The notes below the pieces were generated by a model, which saw nothing but the letters and a program-made list of their open reading frames with translations, had not been told where the DNA came from and ran no database searches. Below, one piece after another: positions 10,236-19,253 of a DNA stretch of 33,662 nt. Positions within the stretch are counted from its first letter, which is position 1; each line of letters opens with the position of its first letter. This DNA comes from Erysipelotrichaceae bacterium. Lineage in GTDB: Bacteria; Bacillota_I; Bacilli_A; Erysipelotrichales; Erysipelotrichaceae. The stretch lies in NCBI GenBank assembly GCA_022799495.1, contig JAAWON010000017.1:1-33662 (forward strand), written 5' to 3'. The position numbers and the translations under genes are program-made.

Positions 10236-13200
10236 CCTCTTGCCTCACGCTGAATATGGGAAACTAAAATCATCTCATGCAGGTACAAGGAATACACATA
10301 GGAATGAACTTCCAATGTCGGATATAACAAACACATCGCTCGCTCATACGCCAACACCTGTTCTCGATAACGCTTCTTCAACTCTTCCATATCCTGAATG
10401 CGATCCGTCTTAAAATCAATCAATATGATATCATCCCCAATGGCCGCATAGTCAATAAAACCATGCAGGATTGTTTGTCCATCGCTCAGCGTAAAGGGCA
10501 GTTCATGAAACACTTGTGGATAAGCATTCGCCTTTTGAAATACCGGATGTGCATTCAAGCGCCTTAGTGCCGCTAACATGGAGGAACTTGGCTGTGGATT
10601 CAGCCGTGCATAATCAGCCTCCTGCCAAACTCCTTTGGGCATATTCTCAATCAGCGCATGAAGTTTACTGCCATAACGCATTGCTTCCTGATTGGTACTA
10701 TTTAAATTCGCAAGGCTTGGCGCATGAGCAAGCGTGCTGGGCGATTTTAATTCGTAAACCGCTTCTTGATAACGATAATATTGCTTATGAATCTCCTGAC
10801 TTGTTTCAGATGAAATCACTTCTTGCGACCACATCCGATTGACTCGCTCAATGCGCAAAAGTGCAGATCCACTGCGTGCCAAAGCACTATGTAACATCCA
10901 TCCGCTATATCCGCAGCGATCATATACAAGCGCAGAACGCAACGGCTCATCATCCTCATCCGGCGAAACGAAGTCCACAATATGTAGTTGATTTTGCGCA
11001 CGCGTGGTTGCCACATAAAGAATGCGCATCTCCTCCTCTAATTCCTCTTTATCCAGTTTGTGTTCCAATGCCATACGATAAATACTCGCTCGCACAAAGC
11101 GCTGTTCTATGTCCATATGTTTCCATCCGATTCCCAAATCGTTGTCATATACATAGAGTTCCTGAAAGGAAATGGCTTTCTGCTCACTGCTCGACCAAAG
11201 GAATACAATCGGAAACTGCAAGCCCTTGGATTGATGAATGCTCATGACCCGCACCACATCATCCTCACTGCCAATCGGCATCGCCTCCGCACTCTCTTGC
11301 TCCGCCAATGCATGCAGCGTCCGCAAAAAACTAAGTACACCCTTTCCCTGTTCGAGTTCAAAACGCGTTGCCTGTTCATATAACAGGTCCAAATTGGTTC
11401 GCTCCTGTAAATTTGTATGTTCCTCATAGAATTGACGCATGCCATATAATGCACGAAATAACTTCGTTGGTGAGGACTGATAAAGCAAAGTACGCAACTG
11501 TTCAAACGCTAATACAAGCGGATGCTGCTGCGCCATCATCGCACGATAAAAACATTCCTCGCCTTTCCTTAATTTAATGTCCGCCAATTCCTGCATTGAT
11601 AGCTGAAACAGTGGTGAACTCATGGCAGCCACGAAATGCAGATCATCATATGGATTGCGCAAAGCATCGCATACAGCCAATATGGCCGATACTGCTGAGG
11701 ATTGATAAAAGCCACTGCCCGCATTGATAAAATTGGGAATACCCAAGCGCTCAAATACTTGTTTCAACTCTTTTTTGCGGCTGTTGGATCGTACCAATAC
11801 GACAAAATCCTTCCATTTGCGCTGTTCATTCTCTTTGCGCTGAATGATTTGCGCCGCAATATAGGAAGCCTTTAACTCATTGCCCCCGCAAATAAAATCA
11901 CCGTCTGCCAAAATGGCTTCCCGCTCCAGCGCATGAAACACAATCGCATGATTCTCCTGCATTTGTGCACTCACACCGCAACTTACATTGTCATTTTCAC
12001 CATAACTGCCATCAAATCCATCTAAGTTCATCAATTCCGCAAACAACTGATTGTTAAAATCCACAATCGTTTTCTTGGAGCGATAATTGTTAGATAGATA
12101 CAGTACCTCATCCTGATCGCCCGCATGTTCAATCAAAGATCGCATCAACTGCGGTTTGGCATGACGAAAGCCATAGATGGACTGCTTGATATCGCCGACG
12201 CGAAACACGTTATTTCCCCGCTCAATCAAGCGAACCAATTCATTCTGCACATCATTGGAATCCTGAAATTCATCGACCATGATCTCATCGAATAACTCTC
12301 GATAATGTGCGGCAACCGCCCCGTCATTGGCACGCAGGATGCGCAAGGCAAAGTGTTCCATATCATCAAAGTCAATGCATTCCAATTCCATTTTGCGCCG
12401 TGAAAATTCCTTTTGAAACGCACGGGCGAGTTCCACCAGTTTTTTTATGATGATCTCATCATCCGCAATATCTTCTAACAACTGTCGTTCCTCAAAACAG
12501 CGGCCCAACAATTCATCTTCTAACGTTAAACTGCGCTCCCGCAAGCGCTTGTATATTTGATCTTCCTTATCACTTGCCGTGGGCATTACCACATGCGCCA
12601 CCGCAATTAAGGCATCACGCACGGCATTGTAATCACGCTGTTTCAGCGCACTTCGTATTGCCGCAAACCCATCACATTTGCGCCCTGCACTTTCCAAGCG
12701 TTTCTCTTCATTGGAATACACCTGTTTCAAACGATTATACAGCGTTTCACAGGCATTCATATATTGTTCACAGCGCTGCTTTAAACCATCAAAAAACAAC
12801 TCCTGCACTTCTTCATCCAACTGCGTAATCGCGCTGAATCGTCGATAGCGCTGCTCGCATTGCGTTAACCATGCATCCGGATCACTTTGTGCATTCGCAC
12901 TGACGGCTAAGCTCATAATCGCCTGTTTTAACTTTTCATCATCCTCACCTCTGGCGCTGAACATCACACAAAGGCGATAAAACGCATCATCTCCTTTGCG
13001 GTATTCTTCCCGTAACACTTGTTCCAACGCCTCTGCTTTTACCATTTGGGCATCCGCATCACTCATAATATGATTGACCATTGCGCCGGAAAGATGGATC
13101 ACATAGTAAAATTCCTGAATGATGGATAAACAGAAAGAGTGTATCGTTGATATATGCGCAGTTTGAATCGCACTCAACTGAGCGCTTAAATAGGTACGCT

Positions 13201-13450
13201 CACTCTCCTCCTCACTTTGTTCATATAATTCATACAGTGCCGCTGCCAAGCGTTTTTTCATCTCATTGGCAGCCGCCTCGGTAAAGGTCATCGCCAAAAT
13301 ATGCTCGATGCCAATACGTGAATGCACCACCAGTTCACAAAGGCGCGCAATCAGTACGGTTGTCTTTCCCGCACCGGCTGAGGCCGAAACCAACACATTT
13401 TTATTTCTTGTATCAATCGCTTTGCGCTGTGCTTCATTCCAAATCGGCAT
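10232..13450 (-). CDS. addA: ATP-dependent helicase/nuclease subunit A (AddA)
   Basis: A UvrD/Rep-type superfamily 1 helicase fused to a RecB-type nuclease, the motor subunit of AddAB, which resects double-strand breaks for recombination. Visible motifs: Q-motif NEAQRKAI (5-12), Walker A SAGAGKT (24-30), Walker B MVDEFQDSN (near 390), VGDIKQSIYGFR (near 417), SIHQSKGLQFPIVF, ILYVATTRAQNQLHI, and the C-terminal nuclease with HGFIDYA then ILIDFKTDR (near 1010) and a downstream YREQVLAYE glutamine. All expected ATPase and nuclease residues are present. At 1,072 residues it is shorter than the 1,232-residue Bacillus subtilis AddA. It starts 3 nt after the addB stop, and its own stop overlaps the DUF5662 start. 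Confidence 0.96.
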   Translation of the reverse strand: MPIWNEAQRKAIDTRNKNVLVSASAGAGKTTVLIARLCELVVHSRIGIEHILAMTFTEAAANEMKKRLAAALYELYEQSEEESERTYLSAQLSAIQTAHISTIHSFCLSIIQEFYYVIHLSGAMVNHIMSDADAQMVKAEALEQVLREEYRKGDDAFYRLCVMFSARGEDDEKLKQAIMSLAVSANAQSDPDAWLTQCEQRYRRFSAITQLDEEVQELFFDGLKQRCEQYMNACETLYNRLKQVYSNEEKRLESAGRKCDGFAAIRSALKQRDYNAVRDALIAVAHVVMPTASDKEDQIYKRLRERSLTLEDELLGRCFEERQLLEDIADDEIIIKKLVELARAFQKEFSRRKMELECIDFDDMEHFALRILRANDGAVAAHYRELFDEIMVDEFQDSNDVQNELVRLIERGNNVFRVGDIKQSIYGFRHAKPQLMRSLIEHAGDQDEVLYLSNNYRSKKTIVDFNNQLFAELMNLDGFDGSYGENDNVSCGVSAQMQENHAIVFHALEREAILADGDFICGGNELKASYIAAQIIQRKENEQRKWKDFVVLVRSNSRKKELKQVFERLGIPNFINAGSGFYQSSAVSAILAVCDALRNPYDDLHFVAAMSSPLFQLSMQELADIKLRKGEECFYRAMMAQQHPLVLAFEQLRTLLYQSSPTKLFRALYGMRQFYEEHTNLQERTNLDLLYEQATRFELEQGKGVLSFLRTLHALAEQESAEAMPIGSEDDVVRVMSIHQSKGLQFPIVFLWSSSEQKAISFQELYVYDNDLGIGWKHMDIEQRFVRASIYRMALEHKLDKEELEEEMRILYVATTRAQNQLHIVDFVSPDEDDEPLRSALVYDRCGYSGWMLHSALARSGSALLRIERVNRMWSQEVISSETSQEIHKQYYRYQEAVYELKSPSTLAHAPSLANLNSTNQEAMRYGSKLHALIENMPKGVWQEADYARLNPQPSSSMLAALRRLNAHPVFQKANAYPQVFHELPFTLSDGQTILHGFIDYAAIGDDIILIDFKTDRIQDMEELKKRYREQVLAYERAMCLLYPTLEVHSYVYSLYLHEMILVSHIQREARG

Positions 13451-13453
13451 CGT

Positions 13454-16102
13454 TTACGCACCACCTTTCCCACTCAGCCCAGAACCATCTACCAAAGGCT
13501 GAGGATCACGCATATAACCGTTAAAACGACAGATGGAATGATATGGACAAAACAAACAGGCATCTTTAATCGGCGCACAAATGATTTCACCTGCCAAGAT
13601 CCGCTCAGCCAATTGGGCCAGCATCTCCATGCATAAAGGTTCTAACTGTTCTAACGGATACAAGGTACGCGCCTTTACCACACCATCCTTATTTTGTGAT
13701 ACGCCGACAATATGCGATCCGTTATCATCCGCTGCGCCAATCTGATCATCGAATACCCAACCGCGCAAGCGATGCTTACGGCTTCGCTCCATTTCCCATT
13801 CTGCCCTCCCCTGCGGCAAATACATACGGCTGCGACGATTCATTTTGCCCGCAAGCACGGGAATGTTTTCTTTTTTCAAGGAACGATAGAACGCCCCCAA
13901 TACCCGTTTCGTAAAGTTTTGTTTTGCATAAAGCGCATAGAGCACCAACTGAAGTTGAAGTCCCGCAAACACTTGATCTGCCTTCAACTCCTTCATGGAA
14001 CTTTTATAATCAATGATGCGCAAATGATCTCGATTCGCATCTATGCGATCAATAAAACCATGCAGGCGTAACACAATCCCATTGCGTAATTCCAAGTGCT
14101 GATAAAATTCATGTTCACACGCAATCGGCGCCAATTGAGAATGCGCCTCACTTTCCTTTAAGTCCTGTAAATTTGTAATCAATGCATCCGCTAAGCGTCT
14201 GTTTAACAGCGATAAGCGATCCTTTAACAACACATAAACATCGCTCAACGCATCCAATTGCTCATGCAGGATTTCTTCTACTTCACTGCGCTCTGCCGCT
14301 CCATATTCCTTGCCATATCGAAGCACTAAAGTTTCCAGTACATAATGTGCCAACGTACCGATGCGACTTTGTGAGAAACGATAATCCATCGGCTCCCGAA
14401 TGCGCAGACCGTACTTCAAAAAATAGGAAAAAGGACAGCGCACATAAGTTTCCAATGAAGAAATCGAGCCACGCAGTTCATTTTCTCGCATAAAAAGCGA
14501 ATGTGCACTGCTTGGATTTAACGTAGTATCCAAAGGCAGCGCATGATAATGTTCCACCACTTCGAGGTATTGCGCTTTACCCTGTAATAATTGATCCATT
14601 TCCAACGCACTTTCCTTGCCCTTGCCCTCATAAGTGCCTAGTGGATACGATACGATCAATTCAGGATAGGAAAATAAACAGCGCTCCAACTGCTTCATAT
14701 AGCGCTGATGGCGCTCATGCATACTGGGATAACGAGTGATTTCACTTAAGTACGCCTCATCAAATAAACCTTTGGCAAGTGGGAAGGCCGGATATGCCCC
14801 CTGTGCGGCACCCAATACAACACAAATCTCAGCCCCATATAACGGCTGTCCCAATTCACTCACCCAAGCACCGCAAAAACGCTCTGCGCTGCGTGCACTT
14901 TTATGCGCTGCGCATAAGTCGATCAAAAATAACAGATCCTCCCGCTGTTCTCCATACGCTGAAAACAGGGAAAATAATTTACGCAAATTAGCTAAAGAGC
15001 GAAGCTCCTGCGCATCATTACCATGAACTCCCGCACTCAAACGATGATCCAATTCGGTTAAAAGTTGAGGAAGTTGTATCGCCGCATGAATTGGCGCAAG
15101 TTGTTCCAGCAATTCCGCCTGTGCTTGCGCAGCCCGCTGTTCCAAGCGAATCAAACGCTCACACTCATCTTCACTTAATAACTGCGAGGGTTTCGCAAAC
15201 TCACGTACATGGGTAAAGCCATCTTCCACCTGTTTAGCGAATAAACGCATGTATTCACATAATTCAGTGCGCCAAGGAATCGTAAACACGCCCAACTCTA
15301 CCAATTCAAATAATATCTCACGCTTTCGCTCATACGCATATCGCAATAATAATCCGGCTTTTACATAGAGCGAATCAGCATTTGTTTGATGTAACAACGT
15401 AAGGGGTATATGATAACGTTCGAATACTTGAACCAACAATGCCTGATAAAGCGGATCACAAACAAGAATATGCATCTCGCTCACCCGTAAATCCTGCGCA
15501 ATGATACGCTGTGCCAATGCTTCACATTCCTTGCGTGGATTGATCGTATGAGTATAGGTCACCTTTGGTTGGTGAAGCGAAAGAGGATGCAGATGCGCCC
15601 CTAAGGCAAGCAGTTTACGAATGCGATAGTCCTCTTGTGCACTCCACATCTGTTCCAAAATCCAAACATCATGAAGATCACCCTGTGTGATCTGCGCCAT
15701 GCGCTCATTCTCCTGATCCTGCCATGAGCGAATCGGATATAACAGCGCAATCATCGCTTTTAATTCTCGCTGTGCGGCTGTTTTTTCCGGCAGTTCACAA
15801 GGCTGAATGCCATATAGTTTTAAATCTTCAATCAAAGTATAACACTGCGCAATAAAATCATAGTGTTCAATTAAAGATGCATAAACAGATGCACGATAGG
15901 TACGCAGTGCCTTACGATATTCCAAAAGTATCGCTTCCCGCTCAATTTCTTCTCCTACTCCATGACTCAAATAGGTATGTAAATCCACCAGTTTCACATG
16001 GGCTGTCCCCTGTTTGGCCATCTGGATGCGCAGCGGTGAATGAAGGTGCGATGGAGCGATTAAAATACCCAATGCTTGTGAATCAATCTGCGCAGTTGCC
16101 AT
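13454..16102 (-). CDS. addB: AddB/RexB-type helicase-exonuclease subunit B
   Basis: The partner of AddA: it scans for Chi and cuts the second strand. This copy has 882 residues, against about 1,166 in Bacillus subtilis AddB. The C-terminal nuclease is intact: GTLAH (motif GxxxH), LHGFIDRID (near 681) and LRIIDYKSS (near 694). The iron-sulfur cysteines are also present: one in YVRCPFSYF (about 556) and three in CLFCPYHSIC (849, 852, 858). The N-terminus has no Walker A sequence; residues 1-25 read through GILIAPSHLH instead of a GxxGxGKT loop, as in RexB-like proteins, so ATP turnover should rest on AddA alone. It begins the unit, with an AAAGGG ribosome site and a TATAAT promoter at 16147-16152. 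Confidence 0.93.
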   Translation of the reverse strand: MATAQIDSQALGILIAPSHLHSPLRIQMAKQGTAHVKLVDLHTYLSHGVGEEIEREAILLEYRKALRTYRASVYASLIEHYDFIAQCYTLIEDLKLYGIQPCELPEKTAAQRELKAMIALLYPIRSWQDQENERMAQITQGDLHDVWILEQMWSAQEDYRIRKLLALGAHLHPLSLHQPKVTYTHTINPRKECEALAQRIIAQDLRVSEMHILVCDPLYQALLVQVFERYHIPLTLLHQTNADSLYVKAGLLLRYAYERKREILFELVELGVFTIPWRTELCEYMRLFAKQVEDGFTHVREFAKPSQLLSEDECERLIRLEQRAAQAQAELLEQLAPIHAAIQLPQLLTELDHRLSAGVHGNDAQELRSLANLRKLFSLFSAYGEQREDLLFLIDLCAAHKSARSAERFCGAWVSELGQPLYGAEICVVLGAAQGAYPAFPLAKGLFDEAYLSEITRYPSMHERHQRYMKQLERCLFSYPELIVSYPLGTYEGKGKESALEMDQLLQGKAQYLEVVEHYHALPLDTTLNPSSAHSLFMRENELRGSISSLETYVRCPFSYFLKYGLRIREPMDYRFSQSRIGTLAHYVLETLVLRYGKEYGAAERSEVEEILHEQLDALSDVYVLLKDRLSLLNRRLADALITNLQDLKESEAHSQLAPIACEHEFYQHLELRNGIVLRLHGFIDRIDANRDHLRIIDYKSSMKELKADQVFAGLQLQLVLYALYAKQNFTKRVLGAFYRSLKKENIPVLAGKMNRRSRMYLPQGRAEWEMERSRKHRLRGWVFDDQIGAADDNGSHIVGVSQNKDGVVKARTLYPLEQLEPLCMEMLAQLAERILAGEIICAPIKDACLFCPYHSICRFNGYMRDPQPLVDGSGLSGKGGA

Positions 16103-16146
16103 AGTATCGTTTCCCTTTCCGTATCCTTTATAGAAGCGTTACCCAT

Positions 16147-16176
16147 ATTATAACTTTTTTTATCCATTTATGCGAA
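16147..16176 (-). promoter_or_regulatory. Promoter of the addB-addA-DUF5662 unit
   Basis: Minus-strand -10 TATAAT (16152-16147) with a moderate -35 TTCGCA (16176-16171) at an 18-nt spacing, about 45 nt upstream of the addB ATG. The spacer is strongly A-rich. Confidence 0.6.
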
Positions 16177-16328
16177 AGAAAACGCATGATTTTTGCCTGT
16201 AAATTTTTCCATCATCACTCGTTCTTATCGCTCATTTATCCATCTTTTCATCCTACAAGGCGAATCATCGTGTATAAAGAACATCTCTTTGTCCATACTC
16301 TCACTATCAGAAAAAGGAAAGGAAAAGC

Positions 16329-16352
16329 ATGCGTCATTTGCGCATGTCGTAA
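16329..16352 (+). other. Candidate 7-codon leader ORF
   Basis: An ATG preceded by AAGGAAAAGC opens a seven-codon reading frame (MRHLRMS) whose TAA ends only 5 nt before the ATG of the small secreted protein. That downstream ATG has no good ribosome site of its own, so translation may be coupled through this leader. It could also simply be chance. Confidence 0.3.
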
Positions 16353-16357
16353 AAACA

Positions 16358-16747
16358 ATGAAAGTGAAATTATATCTTCTTATCAGTGCTGTATGGATGG
16401 CTGTATTATGTGTTTCCATCACCGCAAAACCGGCTGCTTTAACCTATACGATTTATTTTGATCAAGCATCCAAAAACAGCGCGGCAATCAAACAAGAGAT
16501 TTTGCATCGCTATGGTGAATTGATTCGCGGTCTCCATGAGGAAAGTGAAGCTGTATTGCTTGTTCATAACTTGGATCTATTCATGTGGGAGGAGGATATG
16601 CATGCAAGTTGGACAAACAATGAACTGCTTATTGTCATCGGTGATGGCAAAGGCGCTCGCATCAGCGGTGATTTAGATCCACAATCCATTTGTCTGCCAC
16701 AGGTAAAAACAAAATCCCTGTTTCAGGAATGGTTCGGTTCTGAATGA
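16358..16747 (+). CDS. Small secreted or membrane-anchored protein, unknown function
   Basis: The frame is open from 16193, but the first credible start is the ATG at 16358, because it alone places a signal peptide at the N-terminus (MKVKLYLLISAVWMAVLCVS, residues 1-20). The mature part is about 105 residues, acidic, with the look of a mixed alpha/beta fold (LTYTIYFDQ, ELLIVIGDGKG). The protein is 129 residues in total. There is no strong Shine-Dalgarno sequence directly upstream; a 7-codon leader ORF ends just before the start. It is transcribed away from addB and closed by the hairpin at 16854-16890. I do not recognise the family. It might be an extracytoplasmic accessory protein, but nothing in the neighbourhood settles its role. 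Confidence 0.7.
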   Translation: MKVKLYLLISAVWMAVLCVSITAKPAALTYTIYFDQASKNSAAIKQEILHRYGELIRGLHEESEAVLLVHNLDLFMWEEDMHASWTNNELLIVIGDGKGARISGDLDPQSICLPQVKTKSLFQEWFGSE

Positions 16748-16853
16748 AACACAGGAATTATAAAAAAAGATCTTTTCTTGAAAACAGATAAAAAAATCAT
16801 TTCTTACTTATAAACTATCAAACAATACAATATAAGGATACCTCACTCATCGC

Positions 16854-16890
16854 TACTTCCATGTTCGCAAACAGGAAGTACCTTTTTTAT
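16854..16890 (+). terminator. Rho-independent terminator after the small secreted protein
   Basis: TACTTCC (16854-16860) pairs with GGAAGTA (16874-16880). Inside it TGTT pairs with AACA around a CGCA tetraloop, with one bulged A, and CCTTTTTTAT follows. About 11 base pairs plus a T-run make this a strong plus-strand terminator, separating the small secreted gene from the VanZ-like gene. Confidence 0.8.
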
Positions 16891-16961
16891 GTAGGAAGCA
16901 TCCTGATACAAGCACGCTTCCAAATGCCGGTAAAGGATGCGAACAAGCATTTATTATGGTA

Positions 16962-16970
16962 TAATAAAAT
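16962..16970 (+). promoter_or_regulatory. Extended -10 promoter of the VanZ-like gene
   Basis: TGGTATAAT is a perfect extended -10 element. No good -35 is seen at 16-18 nt, which extended -10 promoters tolerate. It lies about 36 nt before the GGAGG-preceded start at 17006. Confidence 0.65.
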
Positions 16971-17005
16971 CAATAAAACTATTTAGTGATAGGAGGATTA
17001 TGACG

Positions 17006-17530
17006 ATGAGTATTGTAATTGATTTCAGCGCTTTATTATTACTATATGTTTGCGTACTGTTTCCAAAATGGCGCCGCACCGGCAGGGAATGTTTGCTGGT
17101 TCATACCCTTTTTTATATCTATTTAAGCCTTGTGCTGTATGTGACGCTTATGCCGATTATCACTTCACTGCCCTTTTTGTTCAATCATCCATATACCCCC
17201 ATGAATTTAGCACCATTCATCGACGTAACGGCAGGACGCGGTGACAGTATAAAACAAGTGGTTTTAAATATCATTATGACTGTCCCCTTCGGTTATCTTT
17301 TTCCACTTACTCGACGCAAAGAGGCATCCTTTGCCAAAACAGTGTTCTATTGTTTTCTCATGAGTTTCAGTATTGAATTATTACAGCCACTCATCAACGG
17401 TATTCGTGCTTCGGATATCACGGACATCATAACCAATGTGCTTGGCGGCATCATCGGCTATGGCTTATATCGTATCTTTCAACCAATCAGTGATTGGCTA
17501 TTAACATATGTAAACAAGACCTCTAAATGA
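17006..17530 (+). CDS. VanZ-like family membrane protein
   Basis: A 174-residue integral membrane protein with about four to five hydrophobic segments. It carries the conserved VanZ pattern: MNLAPFID, then VVLNIIMTVPFGYLFPL, then FSIELLQPLINGIRASD and DIITNVLGGIIGYG. VanZ proteins raise teicoplanin resistance in enterococci, while most chromosomal homologues have no proven role beyond a likely link to the cell envelope. Two ATGs lie close together, at 17000 and 17006. The AGGAGG at 16991-16996 is only 3 nt from the first but 9 nt from the second, so 17006 is preferred. It has its own promoter and is convergent with the next gene. No resistance function should be assumed from this gene alone. 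Confidence 0.88.
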   Translation: MSIVIDFSALLLLYVCVLFPKWRRTGRECLLVHTLFYIYLSLVLYVTLMPIITSLPFLFNHPYTPMNLAPFIDVTAGRGDSIKQVVLNIIMTVPFGYLFPLTRRKEASFAKTVFYCFLMSFSIELLQPLINGIRASDITDIITNVLGGIIGYGLYRIFQPISDWLLTYVNKTSK

Positions 17531-17547
17531 AAATAGTTCCTTACTTT

Positions 17548-17569
17548 AGATCTCTGCGTGATCTTTTCA
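17548..17569 (+). terminator. Weak hairpin between convergent genes
   Basis: AGATC (17548-17552) pairs with GATCT (17560-17564) around a 7-nt loop, followed by TTTC. This short stem is the only terminator candidate in the 52-nt gap between the VanZ-like gene and the convergent gene ending at 17583. Confidence 0.3.
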
Positions 17570-17582
17570 CACACGAATATCC

Positions 17583-18365
17583 TTATTCCTCATGCATGGC
17601 CATACTCTGTTTCGCCACATTTTCCCAACCTGCCTTAACATACTCCTTGAGTGATTCGATGCCTTCCTCTCGCATCAGCGCATCCACGAAAAACAGACCG
17701 GCAATATCCGGGTAACGCTCCCATAGTTCTACCTTCCTTATAATCCGCAAAAACATCTGCCGCTCTTGTTCATCAGTTAAATTATGCATTGCGGAATGAT
17801 ACATATAGAAAGCCTTTGCCTTGCGCTTCGCATACTGTGGTTCATGGAATACATAGGCATGATAATCTTCATTCCATGATGCGTATAACGCCAGTCCATG
17901 CACAAAGAAACGATATGCCATTTGTTCCTGAAAGGTTTGCGCAGTTGCGCTCTGCTTTTTTAGCACATGAGCGATCAACTGATAATGACATTGATTATGC
18001 AGAATATAAGTCATCTCTTTGACACTTTGCGTATAATCCGCAATGTTTAACAGATCCACAACCAAAAATGTTTTACCATCATGCATTGTGATATCCCCAT
18101 CAAAGCGCTGATCACTGCCGATGATCGCCAAGATCTCCATATTTGCCAATTCCTTTTCGATCTGCGGGAATAAGGTTAGAATCAACACTTGATTCCATAG
18201 CGGAAAATGCTCATAGAAACGCAATTCATCACACAAGCGCTCACATACCGCTTGGCGCTGTAAGGAAAGCGATGGATTTCTACCATACTTTTGATAAAAC
18301 CATGCCTGCTCATCCGGCAGGCTTTTGCGCTGATATGCCTCAATCACACCGGTGTTAATGATCAT
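17583..18365 (-). CDS. Unknown protein with a degenerate HExxH-like motif
   Basis: A 260-residue soluble protein with no signal peptide. After a helical N-terminal half there is a beta stretch (TFLVVDLLNIADY, about 99-111), then ILHNQCHYQLIAHVL (121-135) and, about 20 residues later, YRFFVHGLALYASWNEDYHAY (151-171). This order resembles gluzincin metallopeptidases, in which HExxH is followed by a helix carrying a third ligand and a GLAxY segment. Here the catalytic glutamate is asparagine (H123-N124-Q125-C126-H127) and the usual third-ligand region has His156. If the resemblance is real, the protein is either a non-peptidase relative or uses different metal ligands. I cannot assign a family. 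GGGAA stands very close to the ATG at 18365, so the start is moderately sure. It lies 84 nt downstream of the deacetylase gene on the same strand. Confidence 0.72.
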   Translation of the reverse strand: MIINTGVIEAYQRKSLPDEQAWFYQKYGRNPSLSLQRQAVCERLCDELRFYEHFPLWNQVLILTLFPQIEKELANMEILAIIGSDQRFDGDITMHDGKTFLVVDLLNIADYTQSVKEMTYILHNQCHYQLIAHVLKKQSATAQTFQEQMAYRFFVHGLALYASWNEDYHAYVFHEPQYAKRKAKAFYMYHSAMHNLTDEQERQMFLRIIRKVELWERYPDIAGLFFVDALMREEGIESLKEYVKAGWENVAKQSMAMHEE

Positions 18366-18449
18366 TTCCCTTCACTCTCTTTCTGGCCTGATTATACAAT
18401 TCGTAACCAAAAAAGTCCAGTAAACGAAATGATATTTGACGCTCAAAAA

Positions 18450-19253
18450 CTAATTGGCAATGGTATGATGAAAAATCGGCATATCATCACTTTCTTCTAT
18501 GATGCGAAACTCCCATCCTTGTGCAATCCATTCTTCCAATGTACGCTCTAATGCCTGTAATGTTGCTTCATTGCCTGCCCCATCATGCATTAACATCATC
18601 ACCGATTGCTTACCCTTGCATGATTTCATTGCTTTTTCATACAACGTATCAGCGGAAAGAGATGGATCCCCATCACCGTTTTCACCATTCCAATCATAAT
18701 ATACATAGCCTCTTTTCTCACATTCCTTGGCGAGTTCACTCATAATCCCCTGACGATAATTACGCGATACCGTATTGGAAGATCCCCCCGGAAAACGCAA
18801 AATATGGGTGGTAACACCTGTTTTTTCATAGATTAAATTTTTCACCTTGTCCACATCCTGAAAATACGCATCGACACTACTGTAAATCGTACTATATGCA
18901 TGAGAATACGTATGAATCCCCAAGGCATGTCCGCGTTTATGAATTTCCGTCAATAGATCAAATGATGCCTCATCCGCTCCGGTCACAAAAAAAGTTGCCT
19001 TGATCTGATATTGATCCAAAATATCCAATATCGCTTTGGTATGTTTACTGGGACCATCATCAAAAGTCAGATACATCACCCGCTGCACGATTGCCTGATC
19101 TTTTTGCTGATCCAAAGCGCGATGCTGCGCCATTGTTGGCTGATCCTTTCTTTCATTGATACGATTGCGACGATCCATACGCGCTAAGCCATAAATCAAA
19201 GTCAAAAAACAGATGCAACAAATCAATACCTTCCCATAGGTTTTTCTTTCCAT
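18450..19253 (-). CDS. Membrane-anchored polysaccharide (peptidoglycan GlcNAc) deacetylase
   Basis: A 267-residue NodB-fold (carbohydrate esterase 4) enzyme that removes N-acetyl groups from cell-wall glycan, typically giving lysozyme resistance or sporulation-related cortex changes. The open frame runs further upstream, but the ATG at 19253 is preceded by AAGGATG at proper spacing and places a transmembrane anchor at residues 5-22. The catalytic motifs are complete: YLTFDDGPS (catalytic base Asp and metal Asp), HTYSH (metal histidines), LRFPGGSSN (motif 3 Arg-x-Pro), YYDWNGENGDGD (motif 4) and LMHDG (motif 5 Leu-x-His). The substrate cannot be separated between PgdA-like and PdaA-like types from sequence alone. 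It is divergent from the dehydrogenase gene. Confidence 0.9.
   Translation of the reverse strand: MERKTYGKVLICCICFLTLIYGLARMDRRNRINERKDQPTMAQHRALDQQKDQAIVQRVMYLTFDDGPSKHTKAILDILDQYQIKATFFVTGADEASFDLLTEIHKRGHALGIHTYSHAYSTIYSSVDAYFQDVDKVKNLIYEKTGVTTHILRFPGGSSNTVSRNYRQGIMSELAKECEKRGYVYYDWNGENGDGDPSLSADTLYEKAMKSCKGKQSVMMLMHDGAGNEATLQALERTLEEWIAQGWEFRIIEESDDMPIFHHTIAN

Noticed and set aside
16193-16357. A 55-residue N-terminal extension of the small secreted protein.
   Set aside because: It would bury the signal peptide inside the protein and has no ribosome site; the start at 16358 is more natural.
16358-16747. Likeness to the sporulation protein SpoIIR (signal peptide then YTIYFDQASKNSAAIKQEI).
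   Set aside because: The diagnostic R-x-H-V-x-A-N-S core and the later conserved regions are absent, so the likeness is not enough for a name.
17006-17530. VanZ-like gene as a glycopeptide-resistance determinant.
   Set aside because: No vanHAX or regulators are nearby and VanZ-fold proteins are widespread in Bacillota; resistance cannot be inferred.
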